64,000 nt of DNA from the NCBI GenBank assembly GCA_016508695.1, contig VNKQ01000008.1, positions 1,178,001-1,242,000 of the forward strand. The letters are read 5' to 3'. A program made the translations under genes and the position numbers. Shown here one piece after another: positions 21,979 to 34,275 of the stretch (the first letter of the stretch is position 1; each line of letters opens with the position of its first letter). Below the pieces are notes generated by a model that was given only the letters and a program-made list of their open reading frames with translations, had not been told where the DNA came from and did not search any database. This DNA is from Hyphodiscus hymeniophilus (lineage: Eukaryota > Ascomycota > Leotiomycetes > Helotiales > Hyphodiscaceae).

Positions 21979-23273
21979 GTTGAAGTGTAGTCCTTGATAC
22001 CGAAAAGATTGCCGGAATTGGGAGCTTGCAGTGGTGAAGAGAAGTATGGAGGCTTAATTACTTACATTGAGAAATCCAAGAGCTTGAAACTCGAGCGCGA
22101 GGCATGCTATGATGTCACGGCAAATGCTCTTTCATGTGATTGCACACTAGTCCAGAAGAGAAAAGGCGCTCAGGGGCCGCGCTGCGGTGGTAAACATCTT
22201 CATTGATATCTTCTCGAGATATCCGACATCGACAACATCTCAGATGTTCAAATCCAACTCGTTATGCGCTGCAACTATTGTCGTCGTGCGCAGGACAATA
22301 CATATTTGCACTTGATGCTGCTCCGCCCAATGATCCCTGCGAAGGATCGCGGCGTATTGGACTTTTCCTAGATGGGGCAAGTTTTGAAGGTCCTTCATAA
22401 CCTTAAGTCACTCAAGTGATGGGGCTGTGTATTACTCCGACTATTCCGACTTGGCAAGGTCTGAGTGCATACCCGGTCTGAGACTCTGGGTGCCATCAGA
22501 GCTCCTTTCATACTGAATACGAGCGACCGCCAATCTGCAGGATGCGACACCGCGGCGTGGAATCTCACGAGTTATGGGAGAAGGAGAAAATGTGCACCAA
22601 GACGCATGCCATACAGCCTGGCGTCCACGATGTATAGGACAAGTCTGGCCGATGGTACTCCACTGCAATGCTCTAAGGGATTCATTAGGAATGGCAGACG
22701 GGTCTCAGCGCGTTGCCGGTATCACCTGCATGAGCATTCAGCTACTGGTTCCATACATTTTGTTCTGATTGTTGCCGTAATCATGCATCCGCGCCATGTT
22801 TCCCAAGAAGTTTCATCAAAATCCTTCGGGTATGTGGTTCTCGTATTATTACACGGCTTATATCACGAGCATCGAGACCTTTTTAGTAATAGGTACGAAT
22901 ACATGCTCATTGGATGCGGGCGATAATAAGCCTGGTACGAAGCTTGTTAGTCTGTCTATTACTTTCACTGCCACGCTTGCTTGTCGCGTATGTTGACTGC
23001 GCCGTGATGTCCTGGCCTCCGCTTCATGTCAAGCAGAAATCATTGTGCCATTTCTCTGATGATCGAGTAGGCTCTTTCCTACGGCTCTATGTTGGAGTAT
23101 TCTTTTCTATCCTTTGTATTTGCTCTCTTCCAACAACAAAGCATACCTAGAGGACTTTGAAGACGCACCGGCTCTTAATGTCTCCCCAAACCAGATTCAC
23201 TTGTTCTTGTTAGCTCCGCCAGAACTTCAGACATAACTTTAGGAGGTCATTTTTGCATCACAGCTCCCCCACA
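21979..23273. other. Intergenic, 1.3 kb, divergent promoters
   Basis: Between the SigF-like gene (minus) and the glycosyltransferase gene (plus). Frames at 22441-22668 (minus) and 22465-22926 (plus) overlap each other and neither has family features. A GTTCAAATCC-like string at about 22246-22255 resembles a tRNA B-box but has no matching stems. No gene seen. Confidence 0.5.
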
Positions 23274-24734
23274 ATGCTGAAGTTTCCCCGGTTGCATGCA
23301 CGCGCAAATGTCCTGATATTCGTTTTCATTTCACTATTGCTATGGCTGGCGCTTCCATACGACAGTGGGTTCGTGCTCTATGTTCGATACCATTTCAATA
23401 GCATCACCGGTGAAATGTATCCGGATGACAGATGGATATCCGAGCCACCAGCTTTCCCACTCGGAACAGATGATGTCGGCATGATTATCAAGACCGGGTT
23501 TTCGACTCAGCAGCGACTTGTTGCAAAGTTGGAGACTATTATCAATGCGGGAACTCAAAGAAACGTCGTCATTGTTGGGGATTATGCCACAAGTACCACG
23601 ATGCCGGGATTGAATCTCAACTGCTGTGACGGAATGAATATACTGGTTCACGATGCGCTCGCCTGGATGATTCAGAAGGAAAACATGTCACTGCCGCTCA
23701 ATTCTTCTCGAATAAAAATCCACTCGGAGCTTACGACGGCTCTAGCAACCGGAGACGTTGATTTGGCACAGGCAATTGGAGAGAAGAATGGATGGGAGCT
23801 GGACATTATGAAGGTACGATATCCATGCATCTCATTGTCTCGGAGCCACTCTCTTGTGTGTGTTCTAAGAAATTTCGTTCTTAAGGTGCCACCAACTTTA
23901 ATGACCGCAGTGTAGCATATCTCTGGACTCGGGCTTGGATACGAACTATTAGGAGAGAAGAAATGGTACATTCTGATGGACGACGACACATACATCGTTG
24001 ACGCCTCCCTCAGGCTTCTTCTCGAACACCTCAATTCCGCTGTCCCTTACTACATCGGTAATGCTGTCGGCGGCTACATAACGCGATTTGCGCATGGTGG
24101 GTCGGCGGTGGTAATCTCGAACGCTGCCATGCGACGTTTTATTGTTGAGAACCCTAAGATTGCTTCTACAGGAAACGTGGAATCACTCACTTCTGGGTAC
24201 GGCGATGCACTCGTGTCGAGCAATTTGATGAAGACTGGAATATATCTTGACGAGCGTTTTGCGCATCATTTCAATGGTGAATCTCCTCGGATCACAAAGA
24301 TTCTACCGGATCGCTTCTGTTCGCCGATTGTCTCCTTCCATGGTCTGAGAGATCCAGAGGAAATGCGAGCCACAGGAGTGAAATTCAAGGGTACCAAGGA
24401 CCCAGTTTCCTGGATTGGCATATGGGATTTATACGAGACGCGAACACTAGACAGCTTCCTTGACGAACCCTTTCGATCTCAGTGGGACCATGTCGGGCGG
24501 TTGGATGAGGCGGTATTAACATTGCACGATGTGGCCACCAAAGAGGCCTGCCTGCAGGTCTGCCACGATAATTACGATAGGTGCTTGGCTTGGACTTGGG
24601 AAGCGGGTGCCAAAGCTTGTCATGTTAGTCCATGGATCATCGTCGGGAATGCTGCCGAAGGGAGATTTACTGGCATCAACACACGACGAGCGATGGGACT
24701 CGACAGTCAATGCGCGCAGCGAAACACTTCCTAG
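23274..24734 (+). CDS. GT31-type glycosyltransferase with PAN/Apple-like tail
   Basis: Predicted type II Golgi glycosyltransferase related to Fringe/core-1 beta-1,3-galactosyltransferases. Exons 23274-23813 and 23916-24734 join in phase 0 to give 452 residues. A signal anchor lies at about residues 12-30 (VLIFVFISLLLWLALPY). The catalytic metal-binding motif is WYILMDDDTYI at about 195-205. Downstream come GGSAVVISNAAMRRF and SGYGDALVSSNLMKTGI, the family's acceptor and E/DDD-associated blocks. The C-terminal 80 residues carry four cysteines in EACLQVCHDNYDRCLAWTWE and KACHVSPW, the pattern of a PAN/Apple carbohydrate- or protein-binding domain, a combination known in fungal GT31-like proteins. 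A TTG at 23253 is in frame, but the ATG at 23274 fits the signal anchor. Acceptor sugar unknown. Confidence 0.86.
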
Positions 24735-25421
24735 GACGTAACAATGAAGAAAAACCATTGATCGAAAGAAAAAGCGGGACGGGCCCGCACGCCAATATTA
24801 AGTTATGTGGCCGGCGAAATAAATCTCATCCCTCTTGTTCACATTGCGATCCATTCTGGCGTCGTAGCTTTAAAATGCGATGGAAGCAGACAAGAAAGGC
24901 AATTTGATTCGCCAGGGGTTTTCTAGGGGCCGGACATTTGATGAGTGCATACAGGTGTGGAAGAAATAGGATATGCCAGGGAAGCCTTTTTGGTCATTTT
25001 AGTCAATGATAGAAGCCTACAATCCATTAAAACTCATCATTTGTGACCATACGTGGCTTTCCTGCGAGTTGACTTGCTCTCCCGGAAAATTGTTGTAAAG
25101 TGACAGCATCTGTCCATAAGATACAACGTGATTGGGAATTGTAACGATGGTTATACAGACAGTACTGATACCTGTACCATATTCTATAATCTAGTTCGGT
25201 GTGCCTAGATGACAAATACCTCAACAACGAAAGTAGGAAGCAGGAATTTTTATTGGGTATCTTTTTGTGTCTCTACAGCTGAAAGTGCTCTCGTTGGGCT
25301 ATGGAAGGGCTTGTGTGTGATTTCAGCGCGAGATCTATACTTGTGGTGCTCATTAATCCTCTCTGTCCCTGTACTCTGACATAGTGACGATTTTCGAAGG
25401 CTGTTTGAAGTCAGTGGGAAG
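24735..25421. other. Intergenic, 0.7 kb between convergent genes
   Basis: Holds the 3' ends of the glycosyltransferase and NLR genes. No recognisable frame, RNA gene or repeat. Confidence 0.5.
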
Positions 25422-28400
25422 TTATGATCCAAAAGGAGAATATAAACCAACATCTCGACTCCAACGATAATCTTTCTCTCGTTCGACCCCCGGTCTACTA
25501 TCAAGGTCGATGGCCATTGCAAGGACGTATTGTGGTTTCAGATCCTTCAAATAATCTGCGAACCCCCCATCGACTGACCGAATTCTGTTGATATCGTTCA
25601 GTACACTTTCCTCTGTGGCGAGGGGCAGTCCTCTTGGCTTGGCTTGAAAATTCCTTGCTCCCTTAAGCAGCTTTAGTGTGCTTTCACCCATAATGTTTAC
25701 TACGGTTGGATCAGCCCCCCATTCGAGTAGCTGAGCTGCCGTTCGGCTTCGACCATGCGCCACAGCTTCGAAGAGTGGAGTGAAGTTGTCCCAAGTCCGT
25801 GCATTGATATCGCTCCCAGCATCGTACAATACGCGGAGAGAACTCAAAGATCCCGATCTAGCGGCTCTATAAAATGGAGTTGTCTGAGTGCTACTCCGCG
25901 AGTGAGGTGAAGACCCGGATTCGAGCAGATATCTGATGACTTCGGTTCGACCACCCTCAGCTGCAAAGTGAAGTGCAGTCATTGAGCGAGAAGCAGGGCC
26001 ACTATTCAATTCCATCGAAGCACCTCTACGAACTAGGTCCTGAACAATTCCCAAAGCTCCGCATCTTGCTGCGACATGCAGCGGTGTCTGGGCCCATTTT
26101 TCATCAGGTATTTTATTGAGTTCTGCATCCGAAGGGAGGAGAAGATTGACCAGTCTGTCAATTTTAAATTCGATAGCATAGAAGACTGCAGGTCGATGCT
26201 GACAGTACCAGATCACATCGTGGTGATACATCTGTTGCCAGGAGATATAATTCCCAGTGTGATCCTCACAATGTATGAACCAATCAAGGAGATCAACAGT
26301 CTCTTCATCGGGAATGTCGACGAATGTGCTTTGGCGCAAGTGAGCTGGCCAGTGTATACAAGCGTAATCTACCATTGCATACTTTGACGTTCGGCGTCTG
26401 AGACGACTCCGAAGAATTTGTAGACTGTTCGCAGACGCTTGTCTATCCTTGAAAAGTCCATTCTACATTTTTTTTAGCATGAAGCTATCAGGCCACAGGT
26501 CCAGACTTACCGGTTGTTCCATAGGTTTTTCAAAGTCTTGGAAGCCGATGTACTGCAAGCAAGTTTTCGCCAACTCGTGATGGACCACTTTCGTGTCCAT
26601 GTGAAAATTGGGACCTAGGCCTCTCCCAATTTTTCCCGACTTCAAATACTCTTCAACAGAAGCATGAGCCAGTGTTACGAGAGTTATCTTTGTGCCCCGA
26701 AGATCTTCAGACTGCCCAGAGGGTGTAAACCGTGTAGTTAGAGTGTGAGTAGTGACAAGGCTTCCACAACAAGATACCAAATCTATTGCATCAGTTGCGA
26801 TGCCTGACTCGTCAAGGGCACGATCATCTGGACGGATCGAGATAATCTCAGCCAATTGTTGTAATGTAAGAGGTTCCATACTGCACACTAGCCATTGAAA
26901 AATACGTTTCATGTCATCAACGTCGTCTGGATTCTTCGTACAGAGTTGGTGCAATATTTCATCGTAAGTCGCAAAGATGCCTGATGGTAGCTTTATTAAT
27001 GCATCCTTGATAGCACGATCCGACCTCAGTCCACAAATATACTCAAGCTGAAGCTTTGCAATCAAAATCCTAACCGTCTCAGCAAATCTTCCTCGATGAC
27101 ATGAAAAAACTTACATTCCATCAGCTTTCGTCTTAAGTGCGGTGACTATGAGCGAGTCGAGATCTTTTTGCCGAAATTTGAAACTGCCAATCGCGATTCG
27201 ATGCCGTACTTCAGCCCAGAGGTATGTTTCGATATCGTCTCCCATCTTGTCCATCATCGATATCTGAAAATCTGCCATTGGTTCCATAGTGCGCTTGATG
27301 CTCACATCATGTCGGCTCGTTAGAAGCAATCTTATGTTCGACCCATCCAAAAGAGTATTAACGTTTCCTATGAGCGAATCTGGCCCCACACACTCATCCA
27401 AAGCGTCAATAATCATACTTACAGAGTCCCACCTCAAGCACATCTGACTGATAAGCTTGATATATTCGGATTGAGAAAGTGGCTTTGCAGCATTATTTTG
27501 CGGTCCGGCCACCGTTCTCAAGCTCTCTTCATACCAGTACTTTGCTTCTTCAAAACAGAGGTGATTTTGATCCAAGAGCTGCTTTGTGATCACATGAAGT
27601 AGGTTTTGGATTGACTGCATGGTCGGGTTGCGATGATCACAGAAGAAATATATCACACAGCTGGACTGGGATATCGGGTTTCGATGGAGGTGATCAATAA
27701 CAGTGGCTCTGCTTCATGTCAGATCCATTTTTCAAGGAGTTAGTCATACCTACGAGAGGACGGTTTTCCCACATCCAGCTGTAGGAGAGATTAGCATAAT
27801 GCTCAAAGCTATCTCAGTGACTACCAACCTATGCCATAAAGCCACATACACCCATGCACACTCTCTCTCCAAGAAGCGAAATCCTTTGAGCCCAATAGCC
27901 ACTTGCCAGTGTCCGACTGTCGAGCCGATAGAGCAGTTGTAAAACTTGCCTCCGCGTTGATTCCATCTGGATGGAGCCATTTGCGGATAACAAGGCGCTC
28001 TTCTATCTCCAACTTACTTTCTAAAATGTCCTTGACGTACCCCAAGTCATCGTTGGTTCTCTTGGTGATCAATTCAATCTCTCCAATTCCATTCCTATGC
28101 AGATTGGTCAGCTAAAATTCCAAGCCACGGATGAAAGCGAGTCGGTTATAGAGTGCCGTCACTCACAAGGCCTGTATAACGCTCGAATCAATCTGCCTCG
28201 CCATGTTCTCTAATCCTTTCAAAGTCTTCGCTGAGTCAACGACAACTGCAGCGCTCAAAGTTTCCCTTAGCCTTCCCAGCTGTACCATCATATCCTTCGT
28301 CTCCTTTTCTTTGAAAGGCCAAGCCAGTTTCTTGCCGAGATTACTCAACTCATGTCCCGTGTCTGGCTGGCAAGCTTTCAAGCTTTTTTCAACAACAAGC

Positions 28401-28681
28401 ATCAGTCGGGTGCAGTCTTCAAAGACACCAAGCTTCTCCAAAGTCTGCAAAGCATTCCCCGCATCCGCTTTCTCGGAGCCTGCGTTTCTATTGCAGGTCT
28501 CACCCGAAATAGTTTGCAGCTCGTCGAGCAACGCATTGAGACTCGCAACTTCCCTCAAAAGCGATCGAATCTCGGATGGCGCTTTTCGCACTTTTGACAA
28601 GAAGCTGTACCCTCTGACGAGCACTTCTCCGGTGAAAGATATCAGCTGGACGACAGTGGCTGCAGCACCGAGGCCTTCCAT
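25422..28681 (-). CDS. NACHT-ankyrin STAND/NLR protein
   Basis: Fungal NOD-like receptor, 999 residues, from six exons: 28167-28681, 27829-28094, 27754-27778 (25 nt), 27115-27708, 26511-27069 and 25422-26462. All donors are GT, all acceptors AG, and every phase matches. Domain order: an N-terminal helical domain (about 1-170; start MEGLGAAATVVQLISFTGEV) of the fungal_N/HeLo-like type often found before NACHT; a NACHT NTPase with P-loop GIAGCGKTVLS at about 259-269 and Walker B SMIIDALDEC at about 366-375, followed by LLLTSRHD; a winged-helix-like part; and four ankyrin repeats at about 775-910 (for example TPLHVAARCGALGIVQDLV). Such proteins act in non-self recognition, incompatibility or programmed cell death. 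The usual number of C-terminal repeats is higher, so this one is short. A GTG at 28699 is not needed as start. Confidence 0.9.
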
Positions 28682-29596
28682 TGCAGCAACACTAGGCACT
28701 CGTCTCTAAAGGTTTGAATGATTCCGACAGGTTTCATCATTCCGGCATTGTAGCTTCACCTCGAAGCCTTCTGCCTCCACGACCTGCAGGTTGATCCCCA
28801 GAAGATTGTATCAAACTCTCGAGGCAATACTGCAGCTTAATATCTCCTGCAAAAGTCACGCATGTTCTCCTGTAGTTTCGTCATTCGAGCGATGCAAGGG
28901 GAGGTCTCTGATCCTCGCCACACCTTCGCAGCAGATTTAGCGTACAGTACGTATCCGACCCCCACTCTAACCCTGGTCGTGGCTGAATAGGGCTAAGAAA
29001 GACATATGGTGAAGGATCAGAAACGAAGAACCATACACGTTCGAAACCTATAAACAAAACTCAAGCTGGAAGTACCGTAGAATGGCTTTCGGTACCTTCA
29101 GGTAGAACCAAGCATGCTGGCAAAAATGGTGGCAAGAATGAAGTTGTTGAACCATTCTGGTCTAAACAAGGTTCAGAGTCAATCAAGTATGGTTTAGAGT
29201 TGATACAAGCCCAAATCGCTCAGGTCAGTTGAGTAACTGGGATACGAGCTTGCATTTGCGCCTATTCAGCCGTGGAACTTTCCACCTTATCGTGAACGTA
29301 TCAGCAATATAAGCGCCAAGACTAAGCCTGAGTTGAGCTTCATTCATTGACTCCTATATGACTACCGACCACCCAGTCCCTCGCCCATCCGTGATGAATG
29401 ACCCAGCTCATATCTATGCCAAGCAATGCACCCCTAGACAATCCAACAAGAAACGTGGGTATACATGACATCTATTCTGCTCTCTCTTCTTTACCTTGCA
29501 TATGGAATTTCCTTCCCAGTCATAAGCTCGCTGCCAAAGTCGGTTGATGATTGCATCCCCCAAAGCGTATGTATATTTCTCTTGCGAGACTTCAAC
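28682..29596. other. Intergenic, 0.9 kb
   Basis: Promoter of the NLR gene plus the 3' end of the kinesin gene. No gene or repeat seen. Confidence 0.5.
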
Positions 29597-32490
29597 CTAC
29601 TTCTGCCCTGAGAAGAACCACGAACTTCTCTTATTGCTGGAAGCGACTTCACTTTGCTGCAGCCCTGAAATCGTGGGGATCGGTGCATCACCACCGCCGC
29701 CACGTAACGGCTTGGCGATGCGAGATCCAGCACCGCCGAAGCTGAAGCCACCTGGACCTGTTGGAGAGCCGAGGCCGCGAGTGCTGCCTACCTTGGCTGC
29801 TTCAAGACGCTCTTTCACAGCCGTAAGTTGTGCTTCAAATCTGGAAGTGGAGTTAATATAGTGTAAATTGTACAAGGGATGAAAATACCTGTGGTTTGCC
29901 GCGGTCAACTTTTCTTGTGAGTCCTGAAGCAGACTCTCCAAGCTCTGGATACGCTCATTTCTCGCAATAAGTTTTCGCTCTGCAATAGCAACCTCTTTCT
30001 TTAGACTGCCATTCTGCTCCACAAGTTGTCGCTGAACATGAGTGAGTTGCTCCAGGTTTCGTTCTAGGAAAGCCATCTTTTTCTGCTGGGCTCGATTGTT
30101 CGACGAGCGTAAGACGTTATTATATTGTTCTCTGGTTTCGTCAAGAGAGATCTCGAGCTCAACCACACGTTCGCAACGGTTCTGTAGATCCCGCATGAGG
30201 CTCTTCTTCATGACATCGAACTCAGCAATCTGTTGTTGGACAGTCTTGCCATTTGCAATCCCGCCAACAACGCCATTTGTAGCAGCGCCAGTCTTGACTC
30301 GTCGTTGCAAGTCATCGTTGACTTCCTTAAATTTTTGTATCTCGGCTGACTTCTTAGCGAGGTCAGCTTTGAGATCTTCGACCATTTCGGTCTCCACATC
30401 TTGCTTGTTGGAGTAAGCTTGTTGTAGGCGGCCCTTAATTTCCTCGACGTCGGCATCGCTCAAATTACGCTCAAGAAGCTCCTCATAATCTCGCTCCAAC
30501 GCCTCAAGACGGTCTTCAAGCTCTTCTCGTCTCTTGGCACCTGTATGATTCGTGGAGGATCCATAAACAGAAAGCTCTGCCTGTCGGACGATGCCTTGAG
30601 TCTCCACTAGTCGTGCTCGGATGTCTTGCAGCTCATCAGGCGCAATAGCCTCTCCGGCAGCACTCTGCTCATGCAGAGCATCGACTTGTGCAATGGACTC
30701 CTTAATACTTCGCTCGTTGTCGCTGAATACCTCGCCACCTAGATCGAAACCGGCCATCATCTCTGCCATCTTCTCTGCCTTCTTCTTCTCCTTTTCGTCC
30801 AGCACGGCATTAGTCTCTTTGGCGCTCATCTTAACATCCAGCAGCTGTTGCTTAACCTCATCAAGTTCCGCAGTGAGTTCTGAGTTTGCTTCTTTCAGAC
30901 CGTCCATTGATATCTGCGCCTCCTTGCCCTCAAACGATAGCCGCTCAAGCTGCATCTTGAATTCGTTGACTTCGCTCGTGAGTTTCTCGTTCTCGCGGTT
31001 CGTCTTCGTATCGTGCTCTTTCAGGTATGTAAGTTCTTCTTTGTTGTCATGGAGCTGCTTCTCGATAGCAGCTATTTGAGTCTCCTTCTCGGCTATTTGA
31101 TCTTGTAATTCATTCTCGCGGCGAAGGAATTCTTCTCGCTCGTCTTTGTCTAGAGGTAAACTTGGCGTGGCTGAACGTTCCGAAATCGCTGGTGTTTCTG
31201 ATCGACCTCCCGCAGTAAGCCTTGAAGGCGTTGATGGTCTCGGTGTTGAGGGCTCTGCCTTCGCAATACCAACTCCTGTCAGAGGTGGTGCCCATTTCTC
31301 TTTTGGCACAGACTCTCCTGATCGCCATTGTTGTACCTCCGCATCCAGGGACTGAACGTAGCTCTCAAACGTGGTAACTTGTGACTGGGCCTTCTTGAGT
31401 AGGGCTTTGAGTTCTGCAGGACTGATCTCGGCATTTATCTTGGCTTTATTCTTGATTGCCTTCGCCCGCATACCGAAACGTAGAGTACTGACGGTTTCGG
31501 CATCATTGTAACTACTCGGCGAGCAGTTGACAATGAGTGTCGTCCGACTGTTTCCTCCCAAACTTTCTTGTAAAATTCTCGTGAGTTTTGAATCTCGATA
31601 TGGTATATGGACCGATTTCCCGTCGGTCAAGTTGTTGATAACCATGCCCAGAGCACTCAAACTCTTGTTGATCTTTTTGGCTTCCTCCAGAGTCTGTCCG
31701 CTAGCACCAGTCTTCCCAACCTTCTCACTGCCAGCCAAATCGACCAAGAAAAGTTGTCCGCTCTTTGCTGACCCTGTCTCGACATTCTTTTGTGTGATCG
31801 TAATCACAAAAATGGAGTGGGACCGGGAGGATTCTGCATTCATATTTGTTGAAGCCACTGATCTTGATGCCCCGCCTCTTCTCATGACTTCGTAAACTTC
31901 CTGTACGCTTGAAACGTAGATTTCCAACAAGCCCTTGACATATACCCCTCTATTCTTCTCCTCGTGCACCGGCAGATTGTCATTGTGGGGGGCTAGCAGA
32001 TCTCGAATTCGTTCCATATAGATTTCCATATAACTGACCCGTACCGTGTACTCGATTGTGCCCGGACTGGCAAGGATGCTGCTAAATATTTGCTCCACGA
32101 TTCGAGGAGTAACACCTCTACCCTCTTCGTCGTCGACATCGCTTCCCATCATTGTATACGACTTTCCCGCACCTGTCTGACCATATGCAAAGACCGTGCC
32201 ATTGTAGCCGTTGAGAATATCGTCCACTGTTGATCGAATGGAGAAATCGAATACATCTTTTTGACGCGAGTTCATATCAAAAACGCGGTCGAAAGTAAAT
32301 GATCCCGAGGCTTCTTTTGACTATGGAATACATCAGTGCCAGTGAGTGCGATCAGAAAAACAATACAAGTACATACGTCTAGACTGCAGGTATCTTCTGT
32401 CTCAAACCTGACAATGGGCTGGCCTCCGACCTCGTTCTCAATGCGGTTCTGCGGCCTGAACCGCGCCACAACTTTGATACTGTTCGACAT
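29597..32490 (-). CDS. Kinesin-1 heavy chain
   Basis: Plus-end-directed microtubule motor, fungal conventional kinesin. Exons 32377-32490, 29889-32320 and 29597-29840 give 929 residues, the normal length of fungal kinesin-1. The N-terminal motor domain starts at residue 4 (SIKVVARFRPQNR). The P-loop GQTGAGKS is at 85-92, switch I is NAESSRSHS, switch II is LVDLAGSEKVGKTGA, and the neck linker region follows KAIKNKAKIN. A Pro/Ser-rich hinge (AEPSTPRPSTPSRLTAGGRS) leads into a long coiled-coil stalk. The tail contains RNERIQSLESLLQDSQEKL before the last intron and ends in a Gly/Ser-rich segment with SRIAKPLRGG, resembling the IAK autoinhibitory motif. The start ATG follows a short intron-bearing first exon as in other fungi. 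Expected in the cytoplasm, moving vesicles and dynein to plus ends at the hyphal tip. Confidence 0.96.
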
Positions 32491-33096
32491 GATCGCGATA
32501 GATCTCTCATCTAGAAACAATCATGTGTACAAAAGAATGGCCTTAAAGCAACGTCGTTGAAGTTTCACGAACTCTGCCGTATGCGATAAAGAGGTCGACG
32601 TGTTGTTGACGGAGGTTTCGCGACTACTGGAACATCGGCTTTCCCAGGGGCACATGTCGGATGATTTGGCAACTCAATAAAAATACGGGACAATGCTTGT
32701 CAAAAGGTATGGATTCTTTACAATACTTCTTATGAATTAAAAGCTTCGGATTTTTCCATCAGAAAGGGCCCGAAAATCGATTCCTTAAATGCTCACCAAC
32801 TTAAGCCTGGTCTAAGATATCCCCTTACAATCTTGGTTCTTTGAACTGATCCTCCGTTGAGTGGATATTAGACTTTGGAAAATGATGCAATTTAGGGTTG
32901 AATTCGCATGATTTATGCTGACGCTAAAAGACCGCTTTGCTATGCAGGATTTCCCAGGTTTCCCAGTATACTCCTTGCCAGAACGAAGCATTGAAGACCA
33001 TTGATAACGCCAGAGCACCCCCACTATCAAGTTTCCCCTTTGGAACGTATGCGGATTTTCCTACTGCAACAAATCGTCTCGCATTGGATTCTCAAG
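32491..33096. other. Intergenic, 0.6 kb
   Basis: Promoter of the kinesin gene and 3' end of the RAD6 gene, both on the minus strand. Nothing else recognised. Confidence 0.5.
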
Positions 33097-33727
33097 CTAG
33101 TCATCCCAGCTTTTCTCAACCGACTCCTTGACACGCTTGATATATTCTCTTCGGTTGTCTTTGTACAAGTTGGAAGCTTCGACATTCGCAGGCGAGCTTG
33201 TGTTCGGGTCGTTCAACAAACTATCAAAGCATTAGCATACATGCCATGGAACAGTGGCTTTGAATCTCGCTAACCTTTGTATACTTGTCAAGACAGCTGC
33301 GACGTCGTATGTTGGGGACCATCTGTTCTGCAAGATATCTAGGCAAAGCTCGCCGGTGGCGTACACATTGGGATGAAACATCTGGCTGATGAACTTGACC
33401 GCCGGAGGTTTGTTTGGGTATTGCTCTTCAAAGTGCATGACGAGTCTGAATGTGCCATCCTCGAAGGGGGTATCAGCTGGACCGATAATAACAGCGTTCC
33501 TGTGGGTGAGTGTCAGCAATGAGATCGCCTTCTACTCCTGCGTGGGAAACTGCATACCAAGTCATAACATTATCTGCAACTGGAGAGGCAGATACACCAG
33601 CAGGAGGATCGGTTTGCATACGCTGTAGACTCTGTCAGCCCTTGCTCTGATGGTCGTGTGTCCCGCAGAGATTATTGCCACAAACCTTGAAATCGCGCAT
33701 CAACCGACGTCGAGCAGCAGTGGACAT
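33097..33727 (-). CDS. RAD6: Ubiquitin-conjugating enzyme E2, Rad6/Ubc2
   Basis: E2 enzyme that, with Rad18 and Bre1-type E3s, ubiquitinates PCNA and histone H2B. Four exons: 33686-33727, 33558-33622, 33275-33499 and 33097-33220; phases fit and give 151 residues, the usual length in filamentous fungi. The start MSTAARRRLMRDFKRMQ is the standard Rad6 N-terminus. The HPN motif (78-80) precedes the catalytic Cys88 in GELCLDILQ, followed by RWSPTYDVA and SLLNDPNTSSPAN. The end VKESVEKSWDD lacks the long acidic tail of the yeast protein, as in other filamentous ascomycetes. Intron 1 has a GTTTGT donor; the others start GTATGC, GTGAGT-like and GTTAGC. Nuclear and cytoplasmic; a divergent partner of the thiolase gene. 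Confidence 0.97.
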
Positions 33728-34275
33728 AGTGGCAGATGTTACTTGTGTGCGTTGTAAAAACTGTTGATTGGAATGAGGTTACGCGTGGAGTGATAGAAAG
33801 TCGTTGGTGGTGATCGTAAGACGAAAGATCGATCGCCCGTTCCGGAAGTTTATGCTGGTGCCCGATAACGAAGCGTCAGAGGGCAGTTTTGATTATTTCG
33901 TACAGGAACTGCAAGGTCCCGAGTGAATGTTTCTCGCCGGATACTACAACTTGTCTGTTCGAATAAAAACCCAGAGTTTCGATCCTGAAAATCACTGTTG
34001 ACGGTAGCGATGTAAATAGTCATCGGTTTCGCAAGTGATAAGTCTAGTCCCTTCCTTATGGGACTCCAAAGCACCTAACACGCGGATTAAAGTTGATCCG
34101 TGACTTCCCCACGTCTCCGCTCGCCGGGCCGAGCTTGTTTATTAGAGAGCGGAATACACCGGCTCTCGGTATTGATCACATTTCACACATATCGCCTCTC
34201 CTAGTCTCCCCCTCCATCCTTTTCTCTTTTGTAGTTCTCATTATTCCGTGCTGATTTAAGTTCTCCATATTCATC
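33728..34275. promoter_or_regulatory. Bidirectional promoter region, RAD6 and thiolase genes
   Basis: 548 bases between two divergently transcribed housekeeping genes. The 75 bases before the thiolase ATG are very pyrimidine-rich (TCTCCCCCTCC, TTTTCTCTTTTG), a common fungal leader type. No TATA-like box is evident. No other gene. Confidence 0.6.

Noticed and set aside
22246..22255. tRNA-like B-box string
   Set aside because: No A-box and no stems that could form a T-arm or acceptor stem.
30621..31079. Ser-rich 152-codon plus-strand frame
   Set aside because: Antisense of the kinesin coiled-coil; Ser run mirrors the Glu/Lys codons there.
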